54,820 bases of DNA from Candidatus Neomicrothrix sp. UBA6944 (GCA_002448715.1 DJZU01000005.1:1-54820), one strand, 5' to 3'. Positions 1-9,680 are shown, counted from the stretch's first letter. A program made the numbers and translations. The notes: generated from the sequence alone by a model not told the origin.

Positions 1-579
1 ACCGGCGGCTACCAGGTAGTAGCCGAACGCGTCGCCCCAAGTGCGCATCATCGCACCTGACCCATTCAAAGCGACCAGCCAGGAATCAGCAAATGTGTCG
101 TATCCGCTCGTATTTATTAACGCGTCTTGAAGCGCAGAGATAGCACTGACATAGGTTCGTTTTCCATCGCGCCAACATCCAATTCCGCGCCCAGCGGCAA
201 TAGTCGACTGCAATACCGGGATGTGAATGACTCCAATAATCGGCCCAGAGCTATCGGCCACAGCAAGCAGTGTGGAAAACAGTGGCACGCCGCGGGTAAA
301 GCCGCGCGTTCCATCTATCGGATCGATAATCCAAGTCAGTTTGTCCGGATCCACGATCCCACCCTCTTCCTCTCCTCGAACTGCGTGATCAGGATGGCGG
401 ACTGCAAGCTGTTCCCGGATAAAGCGTTCTGCTGCTCTATCAGCATCTGTTACTTCAGAGCCGTCGGTCTTCGACTCAACTTCCAAACCACTCTGACCAA
501 ACCAATTCAATGTGAGGGACCCTGCTTGTTCGGCTAGATCACATGCCTCAGCAAGAAGGTCTTCAAGTCGTTCAGTCAT
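1..579 (-). CDS. hisN: Histidinol-phosphatase / inositol monophosphatase family, C-terminus beyond the window
   Basis: The reading frame runs from an ATG at 579 off the left edge (193 codons seen, no stop); the family is about 260 residues, so roughly a quarter is missing. The metal site of the inositol monophosphatase fold is visible: acidic GEEEGG at residues 69-74 and DPIDGT at 86-91, and the last residues seen resemble the WGDAFGY segment of HisN. HisN removes phosphate from L-histidinol phosphate in histidine synthesis, a Mg-dependent cytoplasmic step. A general inositol-phosphate phosphatase is the main alternative. Family is certain; the substrate is inferred. Confidence 0.85.
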   Translation of the reverse strand, partial: MTERLEDLLAEACDLAEQAGSLTLNWFGQSGLEVESKTDGSEVTDADRAAERFIREQLAVRHPDHAVRGEEEGGIVDPDKLTWIIDPIDGTRGFTRGVPLFSTLLAVADSSGPIIGVIHIPVLQSTIAAGRGIGCWRDGKRTYVSAISALQDALINTSGYDTFADSWLVALNGSGAMMRTWGDAFGYYLVAAG

Positions 580-607
580 GTTATGGCCCTTAGGAACTTC
601 GAAAAAA

Positions 608-1426
608 TCAAGTGAATTCGGGTCGCCGTTTTTCGAAGAACGCCGACACCGCTTCCGTCTGATTGGGCGAACCAATGAGCGCACCGATGTGCTGTCTTTC
701 AACAGCGAAGCGTTCTGTTGTATCTCGCTCCGACAATCCATTCAGGATGTTTTTCATGCGGCGTATCGCCTCTGGATTCTTCTCGGAGATTTCCCTTGCT
801 AGATCCATTGCTTCTGCGTGTGGGTCTTCCGCGGTTCGTGTCGCGACGCCTAGTTCAACTGCCTCCGAACCTGAGATCATTTTGCCCGTAAAGTACATTT
901 CCTTGGCGACATCAAGTCCAACCAGAGGGGGTAGCAGCACAGAGGCCCCCATATCGGGGACCAACCCCCACCGAATCTCAAGTACTGACATCTTGGTATC
1001 GGGATGAACAATCCGAATGTCGGGACCCATCGCTATCTGAAAGCCTCCGCCTAGAGCATGTCCAGCGATTGCCCCAATCACTGGGACCTCTAGCTCCTGC
1101 CATACCCAGGCGGCCTGCTGTCCGAGGTGAGTTATACGCCCTTCAAGGCTGTTGGCAGCTGTTTCGGCCATATCGCCGTCAGATGCACCTGCTTCACTCT
1201 CGCTCTGCTCCATCGCTTGGAATGAGGCGAAATCAAGTCCAGCGCAAAATGAGCGTCCCTCGCCACTCAATACAGCGACTCGAACGTCTGATCGTTCCTT
1301 CAATTCTTCGCCCGCGTCCACAATGGCTCTGAACATGCCAGTATCTAAAGCATTTAGTTTTTCTGGGCGGTTGAGACGGACATCCGCTATTCCATCTTCG
1401 ACAGTCACTAATACGCGATCTGACAT
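608..1426 (-). CDS. Enoyl-CoA hydratase/isomerase (crotonase) family
   Basis: 272 residues, a standard crotonase length. The oxyanion-hole segments are present (RSFCAGLDFA, then AGHALGGGFQIA). Both acidic residues of classical enoyl-CoA hydratases seem conserved, in VLEIRWG and in AKEMYFTG, so hydration of a trans-2-enoyl-CoA in beta-oxidation is plausible. I chose the ATG at 1426 over an upstream TTG because AAGGGA lies at the right distance before it. It sits between hisN and the antiporter on the same strand. The acyl substrate cannot be read from sequence. Confidence 0.85.
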   Translation of the reverse strand: MSDRVLVTVEDGIADVRLNRPEKLNALDTGMFRAIVDAGEELKERSDVRVAVLSGEGRSFCAGLDFASFQAMEQSESEAGASDGDMAETAANSLEGRITHLGQQAAWVWQELEVPVIGAIAGHALGGGFQIAMGPDIRIVHPDTKMSVLEIRWGLVPDMGASVLLPPLVGLDVAKEMYFTGKMISGSEAVELGVATRTAEDPHAEAMDLAREISEKNPEAIRRMKNILNGLSERDTTERFAVERQHIGALIGSPNQTEAVSAFFEKRRPEFT

Positions 1427-1495
1427 TCTCAATCCCTTCTCTTGGTCAATACAGTCTGCCCATTGGAGAGCACTCGGAGCAATTGTTAAACGAAA

Positions 1496-3106
1496 CTAGG
1501 TTGACCATGGCCATCGGCGGCTCTTGTGTGCCGGCTCGGGAGGCCCTTCGGTTGTTACTGGAAATGTCAATACAGGCACTGTGAGTTCTCTCGCTATGCG
1601 TTCGGAGGGGAATAGAACAAGCCTGGATGTGGCGCCTTGGGGTCGGGCGGCAAACAGGACAACCATGTCTGCCTGCGTTTCTGCCCGTGTTCTTACCACG
1701 GCACCGGTAAAGCTCTCTGTGCGCATCGGCTTAAATTCAACTTCAACGTCCTTGGTAGCGCATCTGGATAAAAGGTTGCCGATGTGTTCCGACTCGGCTT
1801 CTCCTGGTTGATAGACGACGAGGCGTGAACGCCAGCGCGCAGCTAGGTCGATAAGCCATTCGGGAATTTCTATTGGCATCGGAGAGGCGATCAAGACGTT
1901 GGCGGGTAGTTCCACTCGGGTTGGATCCGCCTGTCCTGACTCTTGTTCCCCGTCGGAGGCCTGTAGGTCCTTAGCCACTAGTAGGGGACCCACCAGTTCG
2001 AAAAGAACAACCGACCCCAAAACCACTGTTGCAGCTTCAGCTCCGGGGTCTCCCAGCACCTCACTCGCCAGAACCGCTAAGCCAACCGCGACCCCCGCTT
2101 GCGGAGTCAAGTTAACACCAAGCCTGAGGGCTGTTTTCCACCCCAAGCCACCGAAAAGGCCGCCTATGAGCCCTCCAACAATTTTGGCTCCCACCCTGAC
2201 TCCGATGTATACGAGTCCAACTATGCCCACTCCCCCAAGGTCATTCAGATGGATGGACGCTCCGGCTAACGCAAAAAATAACAAGTAGAGCGGTTGTTCG
2301 ATGCTTTTAATGGTTCGGAATAGCCGAAGGGAGAAGGCTTCTGGTGATACCGACGCCGCAGTAGCGCCGGCCATCAAGGCTGCTAGAGGCAGAGAGATAT
2401 CCAACCAGTCTGCTATTGACCAGCCCAGGAGGATATGAACCAATACGAATAGGAGCAGTTCCCCCGATGTCTCAATTTGGAAACCCAGACGCGATATGAA
2501 CCAACCGCCTAAAAGCCCAAGCGCCGCTCCGCCGAACCCGAGTTGAACAAAGTCGAATATTGCGGCAGATACGTCAGCATCTTGGTCAGCCAAGATCGTA
2601 GCTATCGGTAGAACCGCCGCGAATGTCGTGGTCGCGAAGGCGTCAGACACCGCGTGTGTGCCGACTACTCCTACCGCATAATTTCCCGTAGCCTTAACCG
2701 AACTGACGATGTGTGCAATCGTCATGGGAGCTCCAGCACCTGCTAAGGCCGCAAGCACTAACGCTACGGATCGATCAGCGCCTACTGCACGAGTGGCCCA
2801 AAACACTAAGACTGCGCACAATACGTACTGGGTGGCGCCGGTGGTCAGGGTCCATCGAGCCGCCCTCAAAGCCCTTACTGACACGCGCTCACCGATTACG
2901 AACATCAGGATCGCAAGAGCTATTTCTGTCAGGGGGCGCAGGGCGGCAAGTTCATGCTCGCTAACCAATTCGATTCCCGAGGGCCCTAAAAGCGCCCCTA
3001 CGATCAGAAAGCCGACGAGTTCCGGTAAGTGCCGGCGCGCCAATAGACGACTGGCCAGGTACGCGAGCCAAGCGAGGACTGCGAATGCGCCAAGGGTTTC
3101 GGTCAC
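1496..3106 (-). CDS. Cation:proton antiporter (CPA2/KefB-type) with C-terminal stress-like domain
   Basis: 536 residues with a GTG start at 3106. About the first 390 residues are strings of hydrophobic segments typical of the Na+/H+ exchanger fold (about 12 helices), starting LPELVGFLIVGALLGPSGIE as in KefB/CPA2 proteins. The last 130 residues are soluble and resemble a universal-stress-protein fold (ANVLIASPMPIE; VLFAARPQGATSRLVLFPSE), a common regulatory tail in this family. It would exchange Na+ or K+ for protons at the inner membrane. Ion selectivity is not readable. Confidence 0.85.
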   Translation of the reverse strand: MTETLGAFAVLAWLAYLASRLLARRHLPELVGFLIVGALLGPSGIELVSEHELAALRPLTEIALAILMFVIGERVSVRALRAARWTLTTGATQYVLCAVLVFWATRAVGADRSVALVLAALAGAGAPMTIAHIVSSVKATGNYAVGVVGTHAVSDAFATTTFAAVLPIATILADQDADVSAAIFDFVQLGFGGAALGLLGGWFISRLGFQIETSGELLLFVLVHILLGWSIADWLDISLPLAALMAGATAASVSPEAFSLRLFRTIKSIEQPLYLLFFALAGASIHLNDLGGVGIVGLVYIGVRVGAKIVGGLIGGLFGGLGWKTALRLGVNLTPQAGVAVGLAVLASEVLGDPGAEAATVVLGSVVLFELVGPLLVAKDLQASDGEQESGQADPTRVELPANVLIASPMPIEIPEWLIDLAARWRSRLVVYQPGEAESEHIGNLLSRCATKDVEVEFKPMRTESFTGAVVRTRAETQADMVVLFAARPQGATSRLVLFPSERIARELTVPVLTFPVTTEGPPEPAHKSRRWPWST

Positions 3107-3157
3107 CGCCGAGACGCTACTGCCCGGAGAGCTATCTAGAAAGACTTCCGAAGAATT

Positions 3158-3952
3158 TTAAGATCCGACGACGGGCTCGAAAGCTGGATCTCGTTTTTCT
3201 ACAAAACTCGCCACGCCCTCTTTGAAGTCTGGTCGCTTCAAGGACTGCGCCATAACTCTGTTGGATTCTTCAAGGGATTCGGTCCGCGCCATATCGAGTT
3301 GGCTCCAAATTTGGTTTTTCATCTGGGCCATGGACCACGGTGCGCTATATCGACCTAACTCTCGCGCGTACTCAACAGATGCAGCGACAAGCTCCTCGGG
3401 AGGCAGGACACGGCTCACGACTCCCATTTCTTTCGCTTCTTCCGCAAGGAACACTCTTCCAGACATCAGAATGTCCAAAGCGTTTGAAGGTCCAACCACC
3501 CGTGGAAGCATGTACGACACTCCGTGTTCTGCGATTAGTCCTCTCCTAGCGAAGGCACTGGTGAATTTTGCTCCCGCCGCAGCGAACCGGATGTCGCACA
3601 TCATCGCGTGGACGAACCCAAGCCCGGCACAGGCGCCGTTGATTGCCGCAATTACAGGTTTGGGTATGGTCAAGGCATAATCATGGCGCTCGGTTCGCAG
3701 CTCGACGGGTGATTCTTCTTCACCATCGCGTGCACCAATTCCTTGCAGCATGTCCATATCAGCGCCTGAACAGAAGCCTCGGCCAGCGCCCGTAACAACA
3801 ATCGCCTTAACGTCAGCTGATTCCGAAGCACGATCAAGCGCGTTGAAGTACTCGGAACCAAGTTCGCTTGTCCAGGAATTGAGCCGTTCGGGCCGATTCA
3901 GTGTGACCAAAGCCACTCCGTCAACCTCTTCGTATAGAACCACATCGCTCAT
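3158..3952 (-). CDS. Enoyl-CoA hydratase/isomerase (crotonase) family
   Basis: 264 residues from ATG 3952, chosen because AAGGG lies upstream and the next 31 in-frame codons lack family similarity. The oxyanion segments RGFCSGADMD and NGACAGLGFVHA are clear. At the two positions that carry Glu in classical hydratases this protein has FARRGL and ALDILMSG, so the usual acid pair is not intact. The nearby motif IAEHGVSYMLPR is shared by a large crotonase subgroup. The reaction may be isomerisation or hydration with another acid residue. It follows the cyclophilin gene on the same strand. Confidence 0.82.
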   Translation of the reverse strand: MSDVVLYEEVDGVALVTLNRPERLNSWTSELGSEYFNALDRASESADVKAIVVTGAGRGFCSGADMDMLQGIGARDGEEESPVELRTERHDYALTIPKPVIAAINGACAGLGFVHAMMCDIRFAAAGAKFTSAFARRGLIAEHGVSYMLPRVVGPSNALDILMSGRVFLAEEAKEMGVVSRVLPPEELVAASVEYARELGRYSAPWSMAQMKNQIWSQLDMARTESLEESNRVMAQSLKRPDFKEGVASFVEKRDPAFEPVVGS

Positions 3953-4013
3953 TGGAGACCCTTTCGCCAGGGGCCACACGTTAGCTGCTCCGGGCGAGTT
4001 GATGCATTTCCAA

Positions 4014-4490
4014 CTAGGTGGTTGTGATTTCTTCGATCTGAACACTTTCCATAACGTCTCCGACGGCGATCGTTAACGCGACGTCCATTCCACTCGATAC
4101 GTAGCCGAAGAGGTTGTAGGCCGGCGCTAGTTTCGATTGACAATCATCGATGCATATAAAGAACTGGCTACCGTTTGTGTTCGGTCCGGCGTTCGCCATA
4201 GCAACCGCTCCCAGCGTGTATTCACCATTGACAGGTTCATCGTCGAATCGATATCCGGGGCCACCTGTCCCAGTGCCTTCTGGGCAACCACCTTGGACAA
4301 CGAAATCTGGGACTACTCGATGGAAGGTGAGTCCTGTGTAGTAGCCATCACGTGCGAGGTTTACGAAGTTGTTGACCGTGTTCGGCGCCAATTTTGGATC
4401 GAGGTCCATAACGATTGTCCCTTTGGTGGTCTCGATCGACACGCGATAGGTGGTCTCGTCGTCAATGTTCATCTGAGGTGGTGAAGCCAT
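4014..4490 (-). CDS. Cyclophilin-type peptidyl-prolyl cis-trans isomerase
   Basis: 158 residues covering a complete compact cyclophilin domain: TFHRVVPDFVVQGG with the catalytic Arg, then MANAGPNTNGSQFFI. It catalyses proline cis-trans isomerisation during protein folding. No signal peptide or membrane anchor is seen, so it is probably cytoplasmic. The position that is Trp in cyclosporin-sensitive cyclophilins falls in APAYNLFG, so drug sensitivity is uncertain. It lies between the deacylase and a crotonase on the same strand with 30-60 base gaps. Confidence 0.92.
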   Translation of the reverse strand: MASPPQMNIDDETTYRVSIETTKGTIVMDLDPKLAPNTVNNFVNLARDGYYTGLTFHRVVPDFVVQGGCPEGTGTGGPGYRFDDEPVNGEYTLGAVAMANAGPNTNGSQFFICIDDCQSKLAPAYNLFGYVSSGMDVALTIAVGDVMESVQIEEITTT

Positions 4491-4523
4491 AGCAGCACCC
4501 TAGCGGCACAAACCAACAACTAG

Positions 4524-6248
4524 TCAGTCGGTTGAGCGAAGTGTGACTCCCGCAAGTTCACCCGTGTGTTCGCCATTTTCCATGAAGATGCGTCCGTTGA
4601 CGATTGTTGCGTCATAGCCGCTTCCCCGCTGAATGTACCTGCCGGTGCCACCGGGGAAATCATGAACATATTCTGGCCCGTTTAAAGACAGATTCTCGAA
4701 GTCAATCACGTTTATGTCGGCGTAGGCGCCCTCAACGATTCGCCCCCTGTCAACTAGGCCAAAGAGATCCGCTGTGTCTGAGGTGATCCGCCGAACACCT
4801 TCTTCGATGGAGAAGAAACCGGTCTCTCGTACCCAGTGACTGAGGAAATAGGTCGGCTGACTAGAGTCCATGATCTGTCCGACGTGTGCGCCTGCGTCGG
4901 CAAGGCCCATAACGATCGCTTCGTCTTGAAGCATTGTTTCGATTGCTTCATAGTCTTGATTCAAGATAGGTAGCGACAGCATCACGGACCCGTCGGAACG
5001 ATCCGTTTCATCCAGAAAGAATTCAACTGGCGTTAGACCAGCTTGAGCTGCTTTCGCTTCTAACGTGCCCTCTGGGCCTACGCGGTAGTTCGGGTCTTCG
5101 GCGTCCAAGAGATACAACCTGCTTAGGTCGACCATGGCGCTGCCGCCCCCGTGAATTTGTTCTGGGTTGTTAGCTTCTTCGATTAACGTCTGTCTTGATT
5201 CGGGGTCGCGAATTAAAGCAAGGCGTTCGGTCAGGTCCATATCCTGCATGGACTTCCAGGTTGCTCCCGCTCGCGCCCATGGGGTGCGATGTTGAATACC
5301 CAAGACCACGCCGATAGGCCGACAAGTTGTTTGGGGCCTTAGGCTGGCTCCATTCGAATTCTCTGTCAAAACTTCGGCTAGCGCGACGTCGCTCATATCT
5401 GGCCGGACCGCGTTGTAGACAAGACCGAAGGTTGAGGGGCGGCCGCTTCGGCGAGTGATTTCACCCAGGGTTCGGATCTCATGCTTTAGACCTGTCCAGT
5501 CCGCGCCGGCTTTTTCGAATCGAGGAGCGGATTCAAAAACGCCACGGTCATGACGACCAAGAACATCAGCGAATGCATAGAGTTCGTTGTCATCCGCGAA
5601 AGTCCCTGGGATAGGTCGGCCATCAGGCGTTCGATGCAGCAAGGTTCGTGAGGTAGAGAACCCTAAGGCGCCGGCGCTGATTGCTTCATCAACCAGTTCA
5701 CACATCGCGTCAATTTCTTTTTGGGTCGCCGGCTCTTCTTTGAGACTGTCTTCGCCCATGACGTTCCAACGGACCGCCACGTGCCCCACCATTCCTCCAA
5801 CGTTTATGCCCTTTGGTAGGCCATCAAGAAACTCAAGGTACTCGCCGTAAGTTCGCCAATCCCAGGGCAAACCTTCCAAGATCGCCTCTCTGGGAATATC
5901 TTCGACCGATTCCATCATCTCCGCCAAATAGGAGATGTCTTCTGTCTTAACCGGTGCGAAAGTCACGCCGCAGTTGCCCATCACGACAGAAGTGATCCCG
6001 TGCCAGCACGAGCTGGAACCAATGGGATCCCAAGCTAATTGGGCGTCCAAATGAGTATGAATATCAACAAAGCCCGGAGTAACAACACGGTCACGTGCGT
6101 CAATCTCGCGGGTTCCTTTTCCTTCCACGTCTCCAACAGCGACAATGCGGTCTCCAGCTATCGCAATATCCGCCTGCCTAGGCACCGCGCCAGTGCCATC
6201 AACTACTTTGCCCCCACGGATAACTATGTCGAACCGTGCCTCAGCCAT
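4524..6248 (-). CDS. N-acyl-D-amino-acid deacylase family amidohydrolase
   Basis: 574 residues. ATG 6248 is preferred over an upstream frame extension because GGAG precedes it and the family N-terminus starts here (FDIVIRGGKVVDGTG). Metal-site motifs of the D-aminoacylase group are present: FVDIHTHLDAQ and MGNCGVTFAPV, and near the C-terminus GLADAGAHVGQIMD. The family removes acyl groups from N-acyl-D-amino acids or related amides. A paralogue sits at 50100-51809 with the same motif order. The true substrate is unknown; marine actinobacteria often keep several copies. Confidence 0.85.
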   Translation of the reverse strand: MAEARFDIVIRGGKVVDGTGAVPRQADIAIAGDRIVAVGDVEGKGTREIDARDRVVTPGFVDIHTHLDAQLAWDPIGSSSCWHGITSVVMGNCGVTFAPVKTEDISYLAEMMESVEDIPREAILEGLPWDWRTYGEYLEFLDGLPKGINVGGMVGHVAVRWNVMGEDSLKEEPATQKEIDAMCELVDEAISAGALGFSTSRTLLHRTPDGRPIPGTFADDNELYAFADVLGRHDRGVFESAPRFEKAGADWTGLKHEIRTLGEITRRSGRPSTFGLVYNAVRPDMSDVALAEVLTENSNGASLRPQTTCRPIGVVLGIQHRTPWARAGATWKSMQDMDLTERLALIRDPESRQTLIEEANNPEQIHGGGSAMVDLSRLYLLDAEDPNYRVGPEGTLEAKAAQAGLTPVEFFLDETDRSDGSVMLSLPILNQDYEAIETMLQDEAIVMGLADAGAHVGQIMDSSQPTYFLSHWVRETGFFSIEEGVRRITSDTADLFGLVDRGRIVEGAYADINVIDFENLSLNGPEYVHDFPGGTGRYIQRGSGYDATIVNGRIFMENGEHTGELAGVTLRSTD

Positions 6249-6364
6249 AACGAAACTCCATCTCAATATGGTAAATCGACCAATAGCTGCATGTATTTCC
6301 GCAGCATCATTCCTCCAGACTAACCCCTGCATCGAGGCGACACATTGAGTGGAACAGATGTACC

Positions 6365-6417
6365 CTCATGATTACGTGCAAGTCTCGTGGACTTGCCAAC
6401 GTAACTGACTCCATGAG
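6365..6417 (+). promoter_or_regulatory. Nested inverted repeat in the leader of the lipoprotein gene
   Basis: Three nested complementary arms occur just before the lipoprotein gene: CTCATG (6365-6370) with CATGAG (6412-6417), TTACGT (6372-6377) with ACGTAA (6399-6404), and GCAAGTC (6378-6384) with GACTTGC (6390-6396) around the loop TCGTG. The right outer arm overlaps the ribosome-binding segment GAGAGG. As RNA this could fold over the translation start; as DNA it could be an operator. It lies upstream of genes on both sides, so it is not a simple terminator. Confidence 0.55.
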
Positions 6418-6427
6418 AGGTATTTAA

Positions 6428-7123
6428 GTGACAATCGCAAACAGGAAACCTACAGCACTCAGATTTCTCTCGGCCCTGATTGCCTTGGTTGCTTTAACTG
6501 CGGGGTGCTCGCTGAGCAGCACTGCCAGCGACTCCACGACCACCCTGCCTAGCATCACCACTTCGGCGACATCCGCGGACGAGTCAGCAGCAAGCGCCAC
6601 TCCGTCAGCAACGTCTGCGATCCAAACCGCAGCAGAACGCTACGGCAGCACCGAAACTACAACGCCTCCAACATTGACTAATGCCGACACCGTTACAACG
6701 GCCGGACTCGGACCTGTGAGAATTGGTCAAACTCTTGCTGAAGCTCAAGACGCGGCTGGGGTTACCTTCAACGCTGCATCAACTGGCAGCGAAGCCTGTC
6801 AGTACTACACGCCAGCAGCAGGAGCTACTGGAGCAGCGTTTATGGTCGTAAACGGAGAAGTTGTTCGGGTTGACATCTCTAGCGGCCCGATAACCAGCAA
6901 GTCTGGCTATGGCATTGGCGCAACTAAAGACGCCATAAAGGCTGCGTTTGGTTCCAAGATTGAGGAATCATCTTCCGGCGACTCCGTCACCTTCGTTCCA
7001 GTTACGGACGGCGACAAGACCATGAGAGTGATATGGGAATTGGATGCTGGTGGCTTGGTTACCTCGTTCCGCACGGGTCGGGTACCGCACGTAACTCCGA
7101 AAGTTGGTTGCTCTAGCAACTAA
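6428..7123 (+). CDS. Secreted lipoprotein of unknown function
   Basis: 231 residues from a GTG start preceded by AGAGG. A signal peptide with the lipobox LTAGC ends at about residue 27, so the protein should be a lipid-anchored surface protein. Residues about 28-70 are rich in Ser, Thr and Ala and look like a flexible linker. The rest appears to hold two short similar units (VRIGQTLAEAQDAAG and YGIGATKDAIKAAFG), a pattern seen in other actinobacterial secreted proteins. Cys residues near QYYTP and at the extreme C-terminus may form a disulfide. No enzyme motif is seen. Confidence 0.8.
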   Translation: MTIANRKPTALRFLSALIALVALTAGCSLSSTASDSTTTLPSITTSATSADESAASATPSATSAIQTAAERYGSTETTTPPTLTNADTVTTAGLGPVRIGQTLAEAQDAAGVTFNAASTGSEACQYYTPAAGATGAAFMVVNGEVVRVDISSGPITSKSGYGIGATKDAIKAAFGSKIEESSSGDSVTFVPVTDGDKTMRVIWELDAGGLVTSFRTGRVPHVTPKVGCSSN

Positions 7124-7129
7124 CCGGCT

Positions 7130-8494
7130 TCAGCTATCTGCCCTGTCCCAAAAGTTAGTAGCGACATCTATCCAGAGTTGCGTTGTCAGCGCTAGGGAAT
7201 CAATATCGACGCGTTCATCATGACCGTGAAAGCGCGCCATGAAGTCAGATGAGTTAACTCGGTCACTGAATAAGCCCGCTCCGTAAGCCACAGATCCTTT
7301 GTCTCGGTAGAACCGAGCATCGGTTGCTCCGACAATCAGCGAAGGTATCAACGGAGCTCCGGGGTGCGCTTTTTGCATCATCTCCTGTAAGAGATGCCAC
7401 ATGGGAGTGTCAGTAGAAGAAAATGTTGCAGGGTCGTCATGGATGGCTTTGATTTCGACTTCATCGAACAAGTCCCCGAGGGCCTCTCGGAGGTGGTTAT
7501 CGACTTGGCCACTATCCCCCGGCGCTGTTCGAATATCCACATCGATTTCGACTGCGTCAGGTATGACATTGGTCTTTACCCCTCCATGAACGACGTTGGG
7601 AGAGAACGTGGTGTGGCTACAAGCATGAAGGTGTCGGGCCAGAGCAGGGGAATCAAGCCGCGATATAGCCTCCCACACTGAGCTCGGATTCAAAAGAGCA
7701 TCTTTGATATCCGCTTCGAGATCAAGTGTTGAAACTTGGTGTTGCCACATTTCCGTGAGTTTCGCATTGGGTTTGTAATCCCCCAAGCGCCGAATCACTT
7801 CTGCGGCTTTAAGAACTGCATTGTCCGCGCCGAATGGCATCGAACCATGCCCTGGGGTTCCTTGCACCGTGAGACGCCGCCACCCGAGGCCCTTCTCGCC
7901 AGCTGCAAGAGTAATTTTCTTTCCCTCAGGTGTCTCGGTGGGCAATCCTCCAAATTCCGTTAGCACGTAATCAGCTGCCATAGCATCCCAGTGGTTTTCG
8001 GCCATCCATTTCGCGCCAAAGGTCCCGCCCGCTTCTTCGTCAGCGACACCAAAGAACACGAGGTCGCCTTTAGGTTTAAACCCAGAACTTGCTAAGTGCC
8101 GAAAAGCTACTGCCATTGAAGAAGTGAGGTTGAGCATGTCCACTGCTCCGCGACCCCAGACCTCCCCGTCGATCAACTCCCCACCGAAAGGATCACGGCT
8201 CCAGCCTTCATGGCTGACAGGAACAACGTCTGTGTGCCCCATTAGACACAACGACGGGGCTGCGGGGTCAGTGCCCTCTATCCGAGCGACCATTGAACGG
8301 CGCCCCGGTAGACAATCAAAATGCTCAAGGTCTATTCCTGGACCCTCCAGAAAGCCTTCTAGTAAGTCACTGTTGCGAACCTCTTCTCCAGATTCAGCTT
8401 CGCCAGTGTTAACGCACTCATGGCGGATTAGTTGCTGTAATAGCTCGACTGTTTCGTTGGTTAACCGGTCATCTGTGTGACTGAGATCGCTCAT
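7130..8494 (-). CDS. M20-family metallopeptidase / amidohydrolase
   Basis: 454 residues. The two-zinc site of the M20 family is complete: MGHTDVVPV (His87, Asp89), WGRGAVDM and ADEEAGGTFG, followed by the dimerisation domain around TVQGTPGHGSMPF and a final His-containing segment. Members cleave dipeptides or N-acyl amino acids (carboxypeptidase, acetylornithine or succinyl-diaminopimelate deacylase-like). The length suits the carboxypeptidase S / acylase-1-like group. It converges with the lipoprotein gene with only six bases between. Exact substrate unknown. Confidence 0.88.
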   Translation of the reverse strand: MSDLSHTDDRLTNETVELLQQLIRHECVNTGEAESGEEVRNSDLLEGFLEGPGIDLEHFDCLPGRRSMVARIEGTDPAAPSLCLMGHTDVVPVSHEGWSRDPFGGELIDGEVWGRGAVDMLNLTSSMAVAFRHLASSGFKPKGDLVFFGVADEEAGGTFGAKWMAENHWDAMAADYVLTEFGGLPTETPEGKKITLAAGEKGLGWRRLTVQGTPGHGSMPFGADNAVLKAAEVIRRLGDYKPNAKLTEMWQHQVSTLDLEADIKDALLNPSSVWEAISRLDSPALARHLHACSHTTFSPNVVHGGVKTNVIPDAVEIDVDIRTAPGDSGQVDNHLREALGDLFDEVEIKAIHDDPATFSSTDTPMWHLLQEMMQKAHPGAPLIPSLIVGATDARFYRDKGSVAYGAGLFSDRVNSSDFMARFHGHDERVDIDSLALTTQLWIDVATNFWDRADS

Positions 8495-8555
8495 ACCTAG
8501 ATGCTATGTAAGAAGGGAGTGCGCGGCCAACGTAAGTCAGTACTACCTTCTGAAT

Positions 8556-9680
8556 ATGCAAGATGTTCCCTCCCTTGAAGAATTTCGTCTCCGTGCGGCC
8601 AAATTCATTAACAATGCGGTCAAGTCCAAAGATGCATGTCCCGCCTACGGCGCGATCTTGCCTCCACAATTTCACGAACGGGCCATGCATTGGCAGCGCT
8701 TCTGCTTCGACAGTGGATGGGCGGGCGTGCATTGGCCAACCAAATACGGAGGTATGGGCCTAACGCCGGATCACAACGTCATATGGCATGAGGAATGCGC
8801 TATCGCCGAAGTAGCCCCGTATCTCAATCTCCAAGGCCTGGTTCTAGCAGGGGAAGCCATCCTCCGATCTGGGACCCAGCTACAAAAAGACCGTTACCTG
8901 CAACCAACACTTCGTAATGAAATTCTTTGGTGTCAACTATTTAGCGAACCCGGAGCCGGTTCCGATCTTGCAGGGTTGCAAACGTCCGCAGTTATCGATG
9001 GAGATCAATTTTTGCTTAACGGACAGAAGGTTTGGTCTTCGAACGCTCAATTCGCACAATTTGGAATCCTCATGGCTCGGACCGACAATGATCAACCTAA
9101 GCACAAAGGCATTTCGTTTTTTCTGTTGGACATGGCCTTGGACGGCATCGAAGTTCGGCCAATCAAACAGATGACTGGAGACAGCGAATTTTGCGAAGTC
9201 TTCTTTACTGATGTCTCAATGCCATCAGAGTCGCTTCTCGGGGAAGCGAACGAAGGCTGGGGTGTTGCTATGGCGGTCCTAGAGGACGAGCGCGGCGGCG
9301 CAGGAGCCGCGGGCGTGATCAGTCTCGGGAAACGTCTGGAGAATATGGCCCAGAACTCGATGACCCTGGACGAGGTGCGGGCGGAGAAGCTAACTGAGGT
9401 TCTTAACCGCGGCAAAGCTCTTCAGGCGTTAATGGAACGTCGGGGTGGAGATCCCCTGATCGCTCCGGTTGCAAAGTTAATGAATAGCGAACTCGGCTAC
9501 TCCGAAGCACAGTTGAATTCACTCTTACAAGGTGCTGACGCCATGCTGGAATCGCCCGTAACAGAGAATCTCTTATATTCGCCAGGTATGCGAATTGCTG
9601 GAGGTTCCAGCGAAATTCAACGAAACATTATTGGGGAACGAATTCTCGGATTACCTAGAGAACCTCAGCCGTCGGAGTAA
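8556..9680 (+). CDS. Acyl-CoA dehydrogenase
   Basis: 374 residues with the usual N-terminal helical, middle beta and C-terminal helical domains. WCQLFSEPGAGSDLAGLQT is the FAD/substrate signature, and the end carries GGSSEIQRNIIGERILGLP. The Glu of the MCAD-type YEG motif is replaced (AGG), so the base is probably the Glu in LEDERGG, the IVD/LCAD-like position. It introduces the alpha-beta double bond in an acyl-CoA. There is no Shine-Dalgarno sequence close to the start, so the mRNA may be leaderless. Confidence 0.88.
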   Translation: MQDVPSLEEFRLRAAKFINNAVKSKDACPAYGAILPPQFHERAMHWQRFCFDSGWAGVHWPTKYGGMGLTPDHNVIWHEECAIAEVAPYLNLQGLVLAGEAILRSGTQLQKDRYLQPTLRNEILWCQLFSEPGAGSDLAGLQTSAVIDGDQFLLNGQKVWSSNAQFAQFGILMARTDNDQPKHKGISFFLLDMALDGIEVRPIKQMTGDSEFCEVFFTDVSMPSESLLGEANEGWGVAMAVLEDERGGAGAAGVISLGKRLENMAQNSMTLDEVRAEKLTEVLNRGKALQALMERRGGDPLIAPVAKLMNSELGYSEAQLNSLLQGADAMLESPVTENLLYSPGMRIAGGSSEIQRNIIGERILGLPREPQPSE

